DNA of 64,000 nucleotides from an uncultured Cytophagales bacterium (GCA_937136415.1 CAKZOK010000022.1:1-64000); one strand, 5' to 3'. Positions 16,581-25,758 are shown, counted from the first letter of the stretch. Translations and numbers: made by a program. Notes: generated from the letters alone by a model not told the origin.

Positions 16581-16822
16581 AACTATTAAACTTCATCGTT
16601 TTTAGATAATAGCAAAAATACTTCTTAAAAAATTCTCAAAAAATGAATTTTGTCAGCTTTTAGCAAAAACCTTTTCAAAAAAAACCTGTCAAAAGTCATC
16701 TTTTATACTGAACTCTCTCCTATTTCTAAAATAGTAAGTAAGCTAAGTTTGTAGTATAGAGAATCAAAAAAGAGATTTTATGGCTCTCTATTCACTCTAA
16801 AAACACTCAAGAAATAAAAGTT

Positions 16823-17008
16823 ATGCAAGTTCTCATTGTCTTAGTAGTATGTAGTTTGGTTGTTGCTTTGGGCTTTTTGGCTGCTTTTTTTTGGTCGGTA
16901 AATAATAATCAATACGAAGATACCTATACGCCAAGTATGCGAATTTTGTTTGATGATAATGAAACTGCTAATCAAGAAATAGACTCAAAGGAAACTAAAT
17001 TAAAATAA
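16823..17008 (+). CDS. ccoS: cbb3 oxidase assembly protein CcoS
   Basis: This 61-residue protein has one N-terminal membrane helix (VLIVLVVCSLVVALGFLAAFFW) followed by the CcoS-type tail SVNNNQYEDTYTPSMRILFDD. CcoS is required for cofactor insertion into the cbb3 oxidase. It stands first in the cco operon, about 100 bases before ccoNO, and its small size and place agree with the family. Confidence 0.9.
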   Translation: MQVLIVLVVCSLVVALGFLAAFFWSVNNNQYEDTYTPSMRILFDDNETANQEIDSKETKLK

Positions 17009-17109
17009 AAAATGCAATTCATTAAACAGAGCTTTAACTCTGTTTTTTTTATCAAAATCTAACAAAAAACACAGTATAATTCTATACATCAATTCATATA
17101 CTTTACTCT

Positions 17110-19302
17110 ATGGAAAATCAAAACTCCAATCAAATTACACAAGAAAGCCCTCCTAAAAATAAAAAATGGGAAGGCTTACAACTAGAACACTTTGCTTATG
17201 ACAACACCATTGTAAGAAACTTTGCGTATGCCACTACCTTTTGGGGACTTATCGGAATGATTGTCGGTTTGCTGGCTGCTCTTCAGATGGCGCATCCGAT
17301 GTTTAACTTTACAGAATACTTTACCTTTGGACGTGTTCGTGCTGTTCATACCAACGCTGTTATTTTTGCCTTTGTAGGAAATGGTATTTTTATGGGGGTT
17401 TATTATTCCCTCCAACGTCTTTGTAAAGCTCGCATGTATAGTGATGTTTTGAGTAAAATTCACTTTTGGGCGTGGCAACTTATCATTGTTTTTGCTGCTG
17501 TTACTTTATTTTTGGGTTATAATACTTCCAAAGAATACGCAGAATTAGAATGGCCTTTAGATATTGCGATTGCGCTTATTTGGGTTGTTTTTGGTATAAA
17601 TATGATGGGAACAATCATTAAGCGTAGAGAGCAACATCTTTATGTAGCAATTTGGTTTTTCATAGCTACATTTGTTACTGTTGCAGTTTTGCATATCGTA
17701 AACTCAATGGAATATCCTGTTTCTCTTACCAAGAGTTATTCACTTTATGCAGGTGTTCAAGATGCGCTTGTTCAGTGGTGGTATGGTCATAATGCTGTTG
17801 CATTTTTCTTAACTACTCCTTATTTGGGACTGATGTATTATTTTGTTCCTAAGGCTGCTAATCGTCCTGTTTATTCCTACCGACTTTCCATTATTCACTA
17901 TTGGGCATTGATTTTTATCTATATCTGGGCAGGTCCTCATCATTTGCTTTATACAGCCTTGCCAGATTGGGCGCAATGGTTGGGAACTGTTTTTTCATTG
18001 ATGTTGATTGCTCCCTCTTGGGGTGGAATGCTCAACGGACTTCTTACTTTACGTGGTGCTTGGGACAAAGTGCGTGAAAATCCTGTTTTAAAATTCTTTG
18101 TCGTTGCCCTGACTTCTTATGGTATGGCTACTTTTGAAGGACCAATGCTTTCTTTCAAAAATGTAAATGCAATTAGTCATTATACAGACTGGACAATCGC
18201 TCACGTACATGTTGGTGCGCTTGGGTGGAATGGATTTTTAACTTTTGGAATGATTTATTGGCTTATGCCTCGTTTGTTTAGCACCAACTTATTCTCTAAA
18301 AAACTAGCTAATACACATTTTTGGATTGGAACATTAGGAATTTTGTTCTATGCCATTCCAATTTATTGGGCTGGTTGGACACAGAGTTTGATGTGGAAAG
18401 AATTTACACCTGCTGGTTTCCTAAAATATGAATTTTTGGAAACAGTTACACAGATTTTACCAATGTATTATATGCGTGTTTTTGGTGGATTGCTTTATAT
18501 TATTGGTGTTTTGATTATGATTTACAATATCTTCAAAACAATACGACAAGGAAAGTTCATTTCGGAGGAAAAAGCATCTGCGCCAGCTATCAAAGTTCAA
18601 GAAAAGGAAAAAGGTGGACACTGGCATTCTTGGATTGAAAAACGTCCGTTACAACTATTATTTTGGAGTACAATAGCTATTCTTATTGGTGGAGTAATTG
18701 AGTTTGTTCCTACATTTTTGATTCGCTCAAACGTTCCAACGATTGCAGCCGTCAAACCTTATACACCTTTAGAATTAGAAGGACGTGATATTTACATTCG
18801 TGAAAATTGTGCTGTTTGTCATTCCCAAATGATACGACCGTTTAGAGATGAAACCGAACGCTACGGAGATTATTCGAAGGCAGGAGAATTTGTCTATGAC
18901 CGTCCGTTCTTGTGGGGTTCGAAACGAACAGGACCTGATTTGCAGCGTGAAGGTGGAAAAATGCCTGATTCGTGGCACTTCAATCACATGTACGACCCAC
19001 AATCTACTTCTCCTGGTTCGATTATGCCTCCTTATTATTGGCTTATTGAAAATCAATTAAATACTTCTTTAACGGAAAGAAAGATTAAAGCAATGCAAAA
19101 TATGGGAGTTCCTTATCCAAAAGGATTTGAGAAAAAAGTACACGAGGATATGGCAAAACAAGCAGCAAAAATTCAAGAAAATTTAGCCAAAGATAATATT
19201 GAAGTCAAGGCAGACCGAGAAATTATCGCAATCATTGCCTACTTACAAAGACTAGGAACAGATGTAAAGAAAGTCGACCCTCAATATTTGCCTAAAAAAT
19301 AA
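17110..19302 (+). CDS. ccoNO: cbb3-type cytochrome c oxidase, fused subunits I and II
   Basis: The 730-residue polypeptide fuses CcoN (about 1-480) and CcoO (about 520-730). CcoN landmarks are the haem-b ligand region RVRAVHTNAVIFAF, WWYGHNAVAFF (CuB His), AGPHHLLYTALPDW (His-His) and HVHVGALGWNGF. After a linker and a membrane helix, the CcoO part has a single haem-c site, CAVCH (Cys567, Cys570, His571), followed by QMIRPFRDE and GPDLQREGGK as in CcoO. The complex reduces oxygen to water with high affinity and pumps protons. Such CcoNO fusions occur in Bacteroidota. There is no internal stop or frameshift, so the fusion is real. Confidence 0.95.
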   Translation: MENQNSNQITQESPPKNKKWEGLQLEHFAYDNTIVRNFAYATTFWGLIGMIVGLLAALQMAHPMFNFTEYFTFGRVRAVHTNAVIFAFVGNGIFMGVYYSLQRLCKARMYSDVLSKIHFWAWQLIIVFAAVTLFLGYNTSKEYAELEWPLDIAIALIWVVFGINMMGTIIKRREQHLYVAIWFFIATFVTVAVLHIVNSMEYPVSLTKSYSLYAGVQDALVQWWYGHNAVAFFLTTPYLGLMYYFVPKAANRPVYSYRLSIIHYWALIFIYIWAGPHHLLYTALPDWAQWLGTVFSLMLIAPSWGGMLNGLLTLRGAWDKVRENPVLKFFVVALTSYGMATFEGPMLSFKNVNAISHYTDWTIAHVHVGALGWNGFLTFGMIYWLMPRLFSTNLFSKKLANTHFWIGTLGILFYAIPIYWAGWTQSLMWKEFTPAGFLKYEFLETVTQILPMYYMRVFGGLLYIIGVLIMIYNIFKTIRQGKFISEEKASAPAIKVQEKEKGGHWHSWIEKRPLQLLFWSTIAILIGGVIEFVPTFLIRSNVPTIAAVKPYTPLELEGRDIYIRENCAVCHSQMIRPFRDETERYGDYSKAGEFVYDRPFLWGSKRTGPDLQREGGKMPDSWHFNHMYDPQSTSPGSIMPPYYWLIENQLNTSLTERKIKAMQNMGVPYPKGFEKKVHEDMAKQAAKIQENLAKDNIEVKADREIIAIIAYLQRLGTDVKKVDPQYLPKK

Positions 19303-19312
19303 ATAAGTATCA

Positions 19313-19344
19313 GACCCTAAGGGTTTTTAAAAACCCTTAGGGTC
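19313..19344. repeat. CCCTAAGGG palindrome, copy 1
   Basis: A perfect 32-base palindrome made of GACCCTAAGGGTTTTT and its reverse complement, with no loop. It lies in the ccoNO-ccoQ gap. Related copies are at 20490, 22020, 25406 and 56427. Confidence 0.85.
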
Positions 19345-19361
19345 TTAAAAATATAAAAACT

Positions 19362-19598
19362 ATGTATAAAGATGTCGCCAGAGCTATTGAAGGCATTGAT
19401 ATTTACCCAATGATAGGAGTGATTATATTCTTTTCTGTCTTTGTAATAATGATAGTCAATGTCTATTCGGCAAAAAAAACAAATGTAGCCCATTGGGAAA
19501 AATTGCCCTTAGAAGATGCTACTTCAGACTATTTAGATACTAGTCATTCTAATTCATTTACTCAAAACAACACACAAAATGAAACAGAAAGTATATAA
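19362..19598 (+). CDS. ccoQ: cbb3 oxidase subunit CcoQ
   Basis: A 78-residue protein with one membrane helix (YPMIGVIIFFSVFVIMIVNVY) and a short polar tail including KTNVAHWEKLPLED. Position between ccoNO and ccoP and shape match CcoQ, the small non-catalytic subunit that stabilises the complex. Its end overlaps the start of ccoP by 20 bases, indicating coupled translation. Sequence conservation in CcoQ is low, so the call leans on context. Confidence 0.85.
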   Translation: MYKDVARAIEGIDIYPMIGVIIFFSVFVIMIVNVYSAKKTNVAHWEKLPLEDATSDYLDTSHSNSFTQNNTQNETESI

Positions 19599-20481
19599 TT
19601 TGTTCAATCAAAAAAAGAAAGGAAAGTTAAGATTACTGTTTCTGATGACAATATTTCTCTTCACTTCTCAAAACAGTTTTTCGCAAGACACAAGTAGAAT
19701 TTCTACTAATTTTTCTCCCTTAGAGTTTGGTGTAGTCATACTTCTAGCTTTGTCATTTTTCATTGTAATTTTGGTACTTATTGCTAGTCTTTCTGTTTAT
19801 AATTATGGTCAGTCAGTTCTTAGAAAGGATAAAATTGCTAGAGGTGAGCTAATAGAGGAAGAAGAAACAGAATCTTTTTCAGAATGGTTTTGGAAGAAAT
19901 TTAATGCTGCCAAACCTGAAAGAGCTGTTTTGATGCACCACGATTACGATGGTATTGAGGAACTAGACAACGACCTTCCACCATGGTGGAAGTATGGTTT
20001 TTATCTCTCTATTATTGCAGGGATAATTTATTTCATTGTTTATGCAAACGGAATGGCACTTGATTCGACAGAAGAATATGAGGTAGCCGTAGCAGAAGGA
20101 AATGTATTAAAAACACAGTATTTGGCAGAAATGGCAAGTTCTATCAATGAGAATAATGTAGAATTAGCTGATGTAGCAGGAATAACAAAAGGAAAAACAT
20201 TATTTACAAAAAAATGTCGTACCTGTCACGGAAAAAATGCTGAAGGACTTTCAGGACCTAATTTGACAGATGAATATTGGCTACATGGTGGCGATATAAA
20301 ATCAATTTTCAAAACTGTAAAATATGGTATTCCTGCAAAAGGTATGATTGCTTGGCAAGACCAATTATCTCCACAAGAAATGCAAGAAGTAGCTAGTTTT
20401 ATTATGTCTTTACAGGGTTCGAACCCTCCGAATGCAAAAGACCCACAAGGAGAAAAATATGAACCGATAGAAGAGCAATAA
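19579..20481 (+). CDS. ccoP: cbb3 oxidase subunit III CcoP (single haem c)
   Basis: The 300-residue protein has two or three membrane segments: an N-terminal hydrophobic region, FGVVILLALSFFIVILVLI, and YGFYLSIIAGIIYFIVY. The CcoP signature DGIEELDNDLPPWWKYGFY precedes the last. The C-terminal cytochrome domain carries one haem-c site, CRTCH (Cys213-Cys216-His217), with GPNLTDEYWLHGGD and the axial-Met region GMIAWQ. Classical CcoP has two haems; only one is visible here, as in other Bacteroidota. It accepts electrons from cytochrome c and passes them to CcoO. Confidence 0.93.
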   Translation: MKQKVYNLFNQKKKGKLRLLFLMTIFLFTSQNSFSQDTSRISTNFSPLEFGVVILLALSFFIVILVLIASLSVYNYGQSVLRKDKIARGELIEEEETESFSEWFWKKFNAAKPERAVLMHHDYDGIEELDNDLPPWWKYGFYLSIIAGIIYFIVYANGMALDSTEEYEVAVAEGNVLKTQYLAEMASSINENNVELADVAGITKGKTLFTKKCRTCHGKNAEGLSGPNLTDEYWLHGGDIKSIFKTVKYGIPAKGMIAWQDQLSPQEMQEVASFIMSLQGSNPPNAKDPQGEKYEPIEEQ

Positions 20482-20489
20482 AGTAACCA

Positions 20490-20521
20490 GACCCTAAGAA
20501 TTTCTGAAACCTCTTAGGGTC
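20490..20521. repeat. CCCTAAGGG-family palindrome, copy 2
   Basis: GACCCTAAGA...TCTTAGGGTC with an imperfect centre, in the ccoP-ccoG gap. Confidence 0.8.
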
Positions 20522-20536
20522 TAAATCAAAAAAGCT

Positions 20537-22003
20537 ATGAAACAAGAAGAGCCAAAAAAACCAACCAGAAAAAAGAAATATAAAGTTACCGATTATGATA
20601 AAGATGAATTTAGAGATAGTATTTCTACAATAGATTCTTCTGGTAAACGTGCTTGGATTTATCCGAAAGCACCAAGTGGTCGTTATCATTTTTTTAGAAA
20701 AATTGTAGCTGCTTTTTTATTGGTATTTTTGTTTGGTGCGCCTTTCATCAAAATAAATGGTAATCCATTATTGCTTTTTGATATAATTGAAAGACGTTTT
20801 GTCATTTTTGGACAGCTTTTTACGCCTCAAGATTTTCATTTGTTTGTTTTAGGGACGTTACTTTTTATTGTTTTTATCGTAATTTTTACGGTGGTTTTTG
20901 GAAGAGTTTTTTGTGGCTGGGTGTGTCCTCAAACAATTTTTATGGAAATGATTTTTCGTAAAATTGAATATTTTATTGAAGGTGATGCAGCAGCACAAAA
21001 GAAACTCAACAAACAAGAATGGGATACCGAAAAAATTGGCAAAAAAACACTCAAACATTCTATTTTCTTTGGTATTTCATTTCTGATTAGTAATACTTTT
21101 TTGGCGTATATGGTTGGTGTGGATAGGCTTTGGGTTTTGTTTGGAGATACGCCTTTTGAGCATTTGAGTTTGTTTGTTTCTTTAGCGATTTTTACATTTT
21201 TGTTTTATGGAGTATTTGCTTTTTTGAGAGAACAAGTTTGTACTACTATTTGCCCTTACGGTCGTTTGCAAGGTGTTTTGTTAGACAATGATTCGATTGT
21301 AGTGGCGTATGATGAAGTGAGAGGCGAACCAAGAGGAAAAGGAAAACGAGAAAGCGACCCAACAGAAAGAGAAAAAGACCCAAGAGGAGATTGCGTAGAT
21401 TGTCATTTGTGTGTTGATGTTTGTCCAACAGGAATTGACATCAGAAATGGTACACAACTAGAATGTATAAACTGTACAGCTTGTATTGATGCCTGTGATT
21501 CGATAATGGATAAATTTGATTTGCCTCGTGGATTGGTGCGTTATGCTTCAAGAAATGAGATTGAGAAAAAACAAAAGTTCAAATTTACAACTCGTATGAT
21601 TGCTTATTCTGCCGTCTTGATGATGCTTGTGATTGCAATGATTAGCCTTTTGGCAATTCGTACACAGGTAGAAACGATTGTTTTGAGAGCGCAAGGCACA
21701 ACTTACCAAACCACCGAAACTGGAGATATTCGAAATATGTTTACTGTTCTTCTGATAAACAAAACAAACGACACTCTCAATATGAATGTAAACTTAGAAG
21801 AAAAATATGGAAAAATTCAAATGATTGGAACAGATAGCTACCAACTTTTGCCAGAACAAACCATAAAAGGAGTTGTCTTAATAGATTTTCCAAAAGACAA
21901 TCTACCACCAAAAAGAGACAATATTCATTTAGAAATATTCGCAAACGGAGAGCAAATAGAAACTGTAAATACTAAATTTTTATCGCCTTTCATTGCAAAT
22001 TAA
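20537..22003 (+). CDS. ccoG: cbb3 oxidase accessory protein CcoG
   Basis: The 488-residue membrane protein matches the CcoG (RdxA/FixG) family. N-terminal helices come first, then CGWVCPQTIF (about 128) and CTTICPYGRLQG. Two ferredoxin-type clusters follow, CVDCHLCVDVCP (about 285) and CINCTACIDACD (about 309). A further helix (YSAVLMMLVIAMISLLAI) precedes an Ig-like periplasmic tail. CcoG is thought to reduce Cu(II) to Cu(I) during cbb3 assembly. It follows ccoP after one palindrome and precedes ccoH, the usual operon order. Confidence 0.94.
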   Translation: MKQEEPKKPTRKKKYKVTDYDKDEFRDSISTIDSSGKRAWIYPKAPSGRYHFFRKIVAAFLLVFLFGAPFIKINGNPLLLFDIIERRFVIFGQLFTPQDFHLFVLGTLLFIVFIVIFTVVFGRVFCGWVCPQTIFMEMIFRKIEYFIEGDAAAQKKLNKQEWDTEKIGKKTLKHSIFFGISFLISNTFLAYMVGVDRLWVLFGDTPFEHLSLFVSLAIFTFLFYGVFAFLREQVCTTICPYGRLQGVLLDNDSIVVAYDEVRGEPRGKGKRESDPTEREKDPRGDCVDCHLCVDVCPTGIDIRNGTQLECINCTACIDACDSIMDKFDLPRGLVRYASRNEIEKKQKFKFTTRMIAYSAVLMMLVIAMISLLAIRTQVETIVLRAQGTTYQTTETGDIRNMFTVLLINKTNDTLNMNVNLEEKYGKIQMIGTDSYQLLPEQTIKGVVLIDFPKDNLPPKRDNIHLEIFANGEQIETVNTKFLSPFIAN

Positions 22004-22019
22004 AAATAACACAAATTCA

Positions 22020-22052
22020 AAACCCTTAGGGTCTTGAAGACTCCTAGGGTTT
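22020..22052. repeat. CCCTAAGGG-family palindrome, copy 3
   Basis: AAACCCTTAGG...CCTAGGGTTT around a GTCTTGAAGAC centre, in the ccoG-ccoH gap. Confidence 0.8.
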
Positions 22053-22068
22053 AAATAATTAAAAAACT

Positions 22069-22557
22069 ATGAATATTTTAACATCACTTTGGAACAAATT
22101 TAATTGGGGAACAGGTATTTTTTTGTTTTACTCTGCTTTCGTATTTTTTATGTTATCACTTGTTTTTATGTCTATGCAACAAGATATTCAGCTCGTTACA
22201 GAAAATTACTATACAGAAGGCATTGATTTTCAGAAAAAAATAAATCAGCAAACAAATGTAGCTGCTCTCAAAGAAAAACCAACAATAAAACAATTCGAAA
22301 ATGGAACTATAGAAATAAAATTTCCAACTTCTAACTCAAAAACAGATAAAATAAATGGAAAAATTGCCTTTTTCAGACCTTCGGATAAAGATTTAGATTT
22401 TTCTCTTCCGATTAGGCTAACAGAAACAAACAATCAACTTATTACAAAAAAAATAAAACAAGGACTTTGGAGAATAAAAATGTCGTGGACACAAGAAGAC
22501 AAAACAGGAAATAATAAAAAATTCTTTCAAGAAACTGTTTTGGTGGCTTCAAATTAA
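22069..22557 (+). CDS. ccoH: FixH/CcoH-family protein
   Basis: The 162-residue protein has a single N-terminal membrane helix (GTGIFLFYSAFVFFMLSLVFM) followed by the FixH-type pattern DIQLVTENYYTEGIDFQKKI and a small periplasmic beta domain ending in WRIKMSWTQEDK. FixH/CcoH proteins take part in maturation and stability of the cbb3 oxidase. Its location after ccoG supports the call. It ends 11 bases before hemA, which suggests co-transcription. Confidence 0.88.
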   Translation: MNILTSLWNKFNWGTGIFLFYSAFVFFMLSLVFMSMQQDIQLVTENYYTEGIDFQKKINQQTNVAALKEKPTIKQFENGTIEIKFPTSNSKTDKINGKIAFFRPSDKDLDFSLPIRLTETNNQLITKKIKQGLWRIKMSWTQEDKTGNNKKFFQETVLVASN

Positions 22558-22568
22558 AAAATACAATT

Positions 22569-23834
22569 ATGGAAAACTCATTTCACACTTTTTACATTAC
22601 ACACAAGGAGGCAGATGTTTCGATAAGAGAAAATTTTTCTTTGTCTGAAATAGAAACCGAAACACTTTTATTTGCTTTACATGCATCAAAATCAATACAA
22701 GAAATTTTTATTCTTTCTACCTGTAATCGTACTGAAATTTATTGGTATGGAAAAAAAGAATCTTCATTTTTTGTAAAAGAAAAACTTGCTCAATTAAAAT
22801 TCTCTTCTGTTGATGAATTAATCAAAAAAGGATTTCAATACAACGACAATTCAGAAAAAGTAATTCAACGTTTTTTTGAGGTAAGTGTAGGAATAGAATC
22901 TCAAATTGTGGGCGATTGGCAAATTACATCACAAGTAAAACAAGCCTATCAATTAGCCGACGAAGTGGGAACAATAGGAACATATTTTCACAAACTCATC
23001 AGTTTTGTATTACAGACAAGCAAAAAAATTACTACACAAACCGTTTTTAGAAGTGGGGCAGTTTCGGTTTCTTTTGCTACGGCTGATTTAATTAGGCAAC
23101 TATCACAGCTTTCAAAACAAAAAAATAAGGATACAGAATTAAAAATATTAGTTGTCGGAGTAGGAAAAATAGGTTCGGATACCGTGCGTAATTTGAGAAA
23201 AATAGGCATAAAAAATGTAAAAATAACAAATCGTACTATCGGAAAATCGGCAATGCTTGCCACAGAAAATGCTTATGAAATTGTAGATTTTGAGAATGTT
23301 TTTCAGGAAGCACAGAAAGCAGATGTTGTCATTAGTTCGGTTTCTCAACCCAATTTTTTCAATATTTCAAATATCAATGTTAGAAAAATGCGTTCTAATC
23401 AGTATTTTATAGATTTATCAATGCCAAGAAGTATTGAAAGCAAACTAACAAATTTTGTTACAATTTATAATATTGACGACCTAAAAGAACAAACAAAAGC
23501 AGTCAGAAAAGAACGCATGGCAGCTTTGCCATCAGTTTATAAAATTTTGGAAAATGGAATCAATGATTTTGAAAAATGGAAAAAAGAACACGAATATATT
23601 TCTGTTCTACAACCTTTCAAGACAGCTTTAGAGCAGCTAAAAAATAATATTTCTAACAAATACAGTTCAGAATTAGATGAGAAAAATAAAGCATTGATGA
23701 TGCAAATGCTAACAGATTTTACACAAAAGGCAATGCGTATCCCTGTCGTTAATCTCAAAGCAGAACTTACAAAACCTTCTTCTACTGATAATAAAAAGCT
23801 ATTTTTGGATAATGTACAAAGATTGTTTTCTTAA
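22569..23834 (+). CDS. hemA: Glutamyl-tRNA reductase
   Basis: The 421-residue enzyme reduces glutamyl-tRNA to glutamate-1-semialdehyde, the first committed step of C5-pathway haem synthesis. Visible motifs are STCNRTEIYWYG with catalytic Cys52, VGIESQIVGDWQI, the NADPH-binding region LVVGVGKIG, ITNRTIGKS, and IDLSMPRSIE. A C-terminal dimerisation helix region follows. It lies 11 bases after ccoH, so it probably belongs to the cbb3 operon; this would couple haem supply to oxidase production. Confidence 0.93.
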   Translation: MENSFHTFYITHKEADVSIRENFSLSEIETETLLFALHASKSIQEIFILSTCNRTEIYWYGKKESSFFVKEKLAQLKFSSVDELIKKGFQYNDNSEKVIQRFFEVSVGIESQIVGDWQITSQVKQAYQLADEVGTIGTYFHKLISFVLQTSKKITTQTVFRSGAVSVSFATADLIRQLSQLSKQKNKDTELKILVVGVGKIGSDTVRNLRKIGIKNVKITNRTIGKSAMLATENAYEIVDFENVFQEAQKADVVISSVSQPNFFNISNINVRKMRSNQYFIDLSMPRSIESKLTNFVTIYNIDDLKEQTKAVRKERMAALPSVYKILENGINDFEKWKKEHEYISVLQPFKTALEQLKNNISNKYSSELDEKNKALMMQMLTDFTQKAMRIPVVNLKAELTKPSSTDNKKLFLDNVQRLFS

Positions 23835-23910
23835 ACAGTAATTATTTTATTGAGCGTAAAAATTAGAGTATAGAAATATTCGTAATTTTTAATTCGTAAT
23901 TATTTCACTT

Positions 23911-24582
23911 ATGTTTTTCCCAGCCTTACTTCTCGGTCTTACAGGTAGTTTGCATTGTGTAGGAATGTGCGCTCCTCTTACGTTTGCCTTTATGCAGGGC
24001 GATAAATTTATGCAAAAACTTTTTTTCTATCAACTAGGAAGAATTTTGATGTATGCTATTTTGGGAATGGGAGTTGGTTTTATCGGACAGGCTTTATTTT
24101 TCTCTAATTGGCAGAGTTATGCAGCATTTTTGTTAGGTGGAACGCTTATTTTGTCGGGTCTTTTTAGTTTTAATTTGGATAAAATAACCAATAAAATTTC
24201 TGCCTTAAAGTTGATTTCTAAAAAAATTACGCCTCTGATAGGAAATTATTTATTTGATAAAAAGCCTTACAAATTATTTTTTGCAGGGCTTCTCAATGGT
24301 CTTTTACCTTGTGGGTTGGTTTACTTTGCGCTTTTGGGAGCAGTTGCAGCAGGAACAAGCCTTGAGGGAGGAGTCTTTATGACTGGTTTTGGCATCGGAA
24401 CACTGCCTTTGCTTCTTACTTCATTGTTTCTTTCTAAAAATCTTTCTAAAAAAATAAATACAAAAAGCATTTTATTTCAAAAATTAAAGCTCATTTATCC
24501 GTATGCTTTCATTATGATGGGCATTTGGTTCTTTGGAATGGGTATTATGTCGTGGCAAAGTGGCGTAGCTAACTGTCATTAG
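23911..24582 (+). CDS. SafE/DsbD-like membrane protein with HCxGMC motif
   Basis: The 223-residue protein has about six membrane helices and begins with LLGLTGSLHCVGMCAPLT, the motif of the sulfite exporter TauE/SafE-like (UreH-type) branch of the LysE/DsbD superfamily. The second half repeats the pattern in GLLNGLLPCGLVYFALLGA. Homologues are often next to cco genes in Bacteroidota and Proteobacteria. A role in copper or thiol handling for oxidase assembly is inferred from the paired Cys residues and context, not shown. An AATTCGTAATT-type repeat precedes it. Confidence 0.85.
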   Translation: MFFPALLLGLTGSLHCVGMCAPLTFAFMQGDKFMQKLFFYQLGRILMYAILGMGVGFIGQALFFSNWQSYAAFLLGGTLILSGLFSFNLDKITNKISALKLISKKITPLIGNYLFDKKPYKLFFAGLLNGLLPCGLVYFALLGAVAAGTSLEGGVFMTGFGIGTLPLLLTSLFLSKNLSKKINTKSILFQKLKLIYPYAFIMMGIWFFGMGIMSWQSGVANCH

Positions 24583-24666
24583 CTTGTTTTTTTCAAAATT
24601 GTTTTATAATTTTAATAAATATATAAAGTTTGATTATCCTAACGATATCAAAACAATACTACCAAA

Positions 24667-25380
24667 ATGAGAAAGAAAAAAGTAGAGTTTCCTAAATGTG
24701 AAACGTGTCCTAAACGTACAGTATCCGTGTTCTGCGATTTATCAGAAGACGAAGTCGCAAATATGTCTGCCAGCAAAGGGTGTAATTTTTATAAAAGAGG
24801 ACAAAATTTGTTTTATGAAGGTTCTCGTGCTATTGGTGTGCATTGTATTTATGAAGGAAAAGTCAAGCTCACAAAACTAGGCATTGATGGAAAAGAACAG
24901 ATTATCAAAATTGCTTCAGATGGAGAAGTTTTGGGCTACAATTCTTTACTTAGTCAGCAGCCCTACAATGTTTCAGCAGAGGCTTTAGATGATGCCGTAG
25001 TTTGTTTTTTACCCAATACTACTTTTTCAAAACTCATCGATGATAATAAAGATTTTCCTCGGAAACTTATGCAAGTAATGGCAAAAGATACACAGGATAT
25101 GGAACAACGCCTTACCAACTGGATGCAAAAATCAGTAAGAGAACGTTTAGCAGAAGTCCTTTTGCTTTTACATAACAAATACCAAGACGACGAAAAACCA
25201 ACAACTATTAACGTTAGATTGAGCAGAGAAGAAATTGCAAATCTTGTCGGAACAGCTACTGAAAGTGCCATTCGTTATCTTTCAGAACTCAATACAGACA
25301 AAATTATAGAACTAAAGGGAAAAGAAATCAGAATTTTGAATAGTGAAAAGTTAGTTCGAATTGCTAATATTAGTTTTTAA
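24667..25380 (+). CDS. Crp/Fnr-family transcriptional regulator
   Basis: The 237-residue protein has a Cys-rich N-terminus (C11-x2-C14, C23 and C39, in KCETCPKRTVSVFCD). A cyclic-nucleotide-binding-like beta domain follows (FYEGSRAIGVHCIYEGKVKL), then a long dimer helix and a winged helix-turn-helix (LSREEIANLVGTATESAIRYL). The Cys pattern resembles oxygen-sensing Fnr, so it may carry an iron-sulfur cluster. At the end of the cco-hemA cluster it is the natural candidate to control the operon at low oxygen. TTTGAT and ATCAAA half-sites (24629-24652) lie just upstream but 12 bases apart, not the four of an Fnr box. Confidence 0.88.
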   Translation: MRKKKVEFPKCETCPKRTVSVFCDLSEDEVANMSASKGCNFYKRGQNLFYEGSRAIGVHCIYEGKVKLTKLGIDGKEQIIKIASDGEVLGYNSLLSQQPYNVSAEALDDAVVCFLPNTTFSKLIDDNKDFPRKLMQVMAKDTQDMEQRLTNWMQKSVRERLAEVLLLLHNKYQDDEKPTTINVRLSREEIANLVGTATESAIRYLSELNTDKIIELKGKEIRILNSEKLVRIANISF

Positions 25381-25405
25381 TATCCTTAATAGAAATTGTT
25401 TTTCG

Positions 25406-25438
25406 AAATCCTAAGGGTCTTAAAGACTCTTAGGGTTT
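25406..25438. repeat. CCCTAAGGG-family palindrome, copy 4
   Basis: AAATCCTAAG...CTTAGGGTTT around GGTCTTAAAGACT, shortly after the Crp/Fnr gene. It may also end that transcript. Confidence 0.8.
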
Positions 25439-25555
25439 ATGTGAAGGGTATTTTCCCAAAAGTTGTTTTCCAAAACTCATACATCTTGAGTCTAAAAGTA
25501 TTGTATTAAACTTCAACCACCTCACACAATACTTACTAAGGAATACTATCGACTT

Positions 25556-25758
25556 TTCTTGTTTTCTAAAACCCAATTATTAAGCTCAAAATTTAGATAA
25601 CTCTAGTCATTTGAAAAGATATATTTATTAAGGTTTACTTTTTCATAGAATACAGAAACTTCCTGCAATATTCTGCCATTATTTATTTCTTCATAGTCTA
25701 AAAATCACTTTTCTAACTTTTTATTAGTTAAAAATTTCGATGGAATATCATTGTTCAT
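25556..25758 (-). pseudogene. Decayed fragment of the 13-kb two-repeat gene
   Basis: Read on the minus strand from an ATG at 25756-25758, the sequence matches one repeat unit of the 301-residue protein at 13 kb (NNGRILQEVSVFYEKVNL, SYLNFELNNWVLE). It contains at least two in-frame stops (TGA after NKKLEK and TAG after FSND) and ends abruptly. In DNA it aligns with 13233-13412. Its position next to the asmA promoter is the same as that of the intact copy next to the duplicated promoter at 13.9 kb. Confidence 0.75.

Noticed and set aside
16581-16822. Fnr box (TTGAT-N4-ATCAA) between ccoI and ccoS
   Set aside because: I looked for it and found only partial half-sites such as TGTCAAAAGTCATC; not good enough to call.
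17110-19302. CcoNO as two genes joined by a lost stop codon
   Set aside because: The linker contains normal coding sequence and a membrane helix, and the fused form is known in Bacteroidota.
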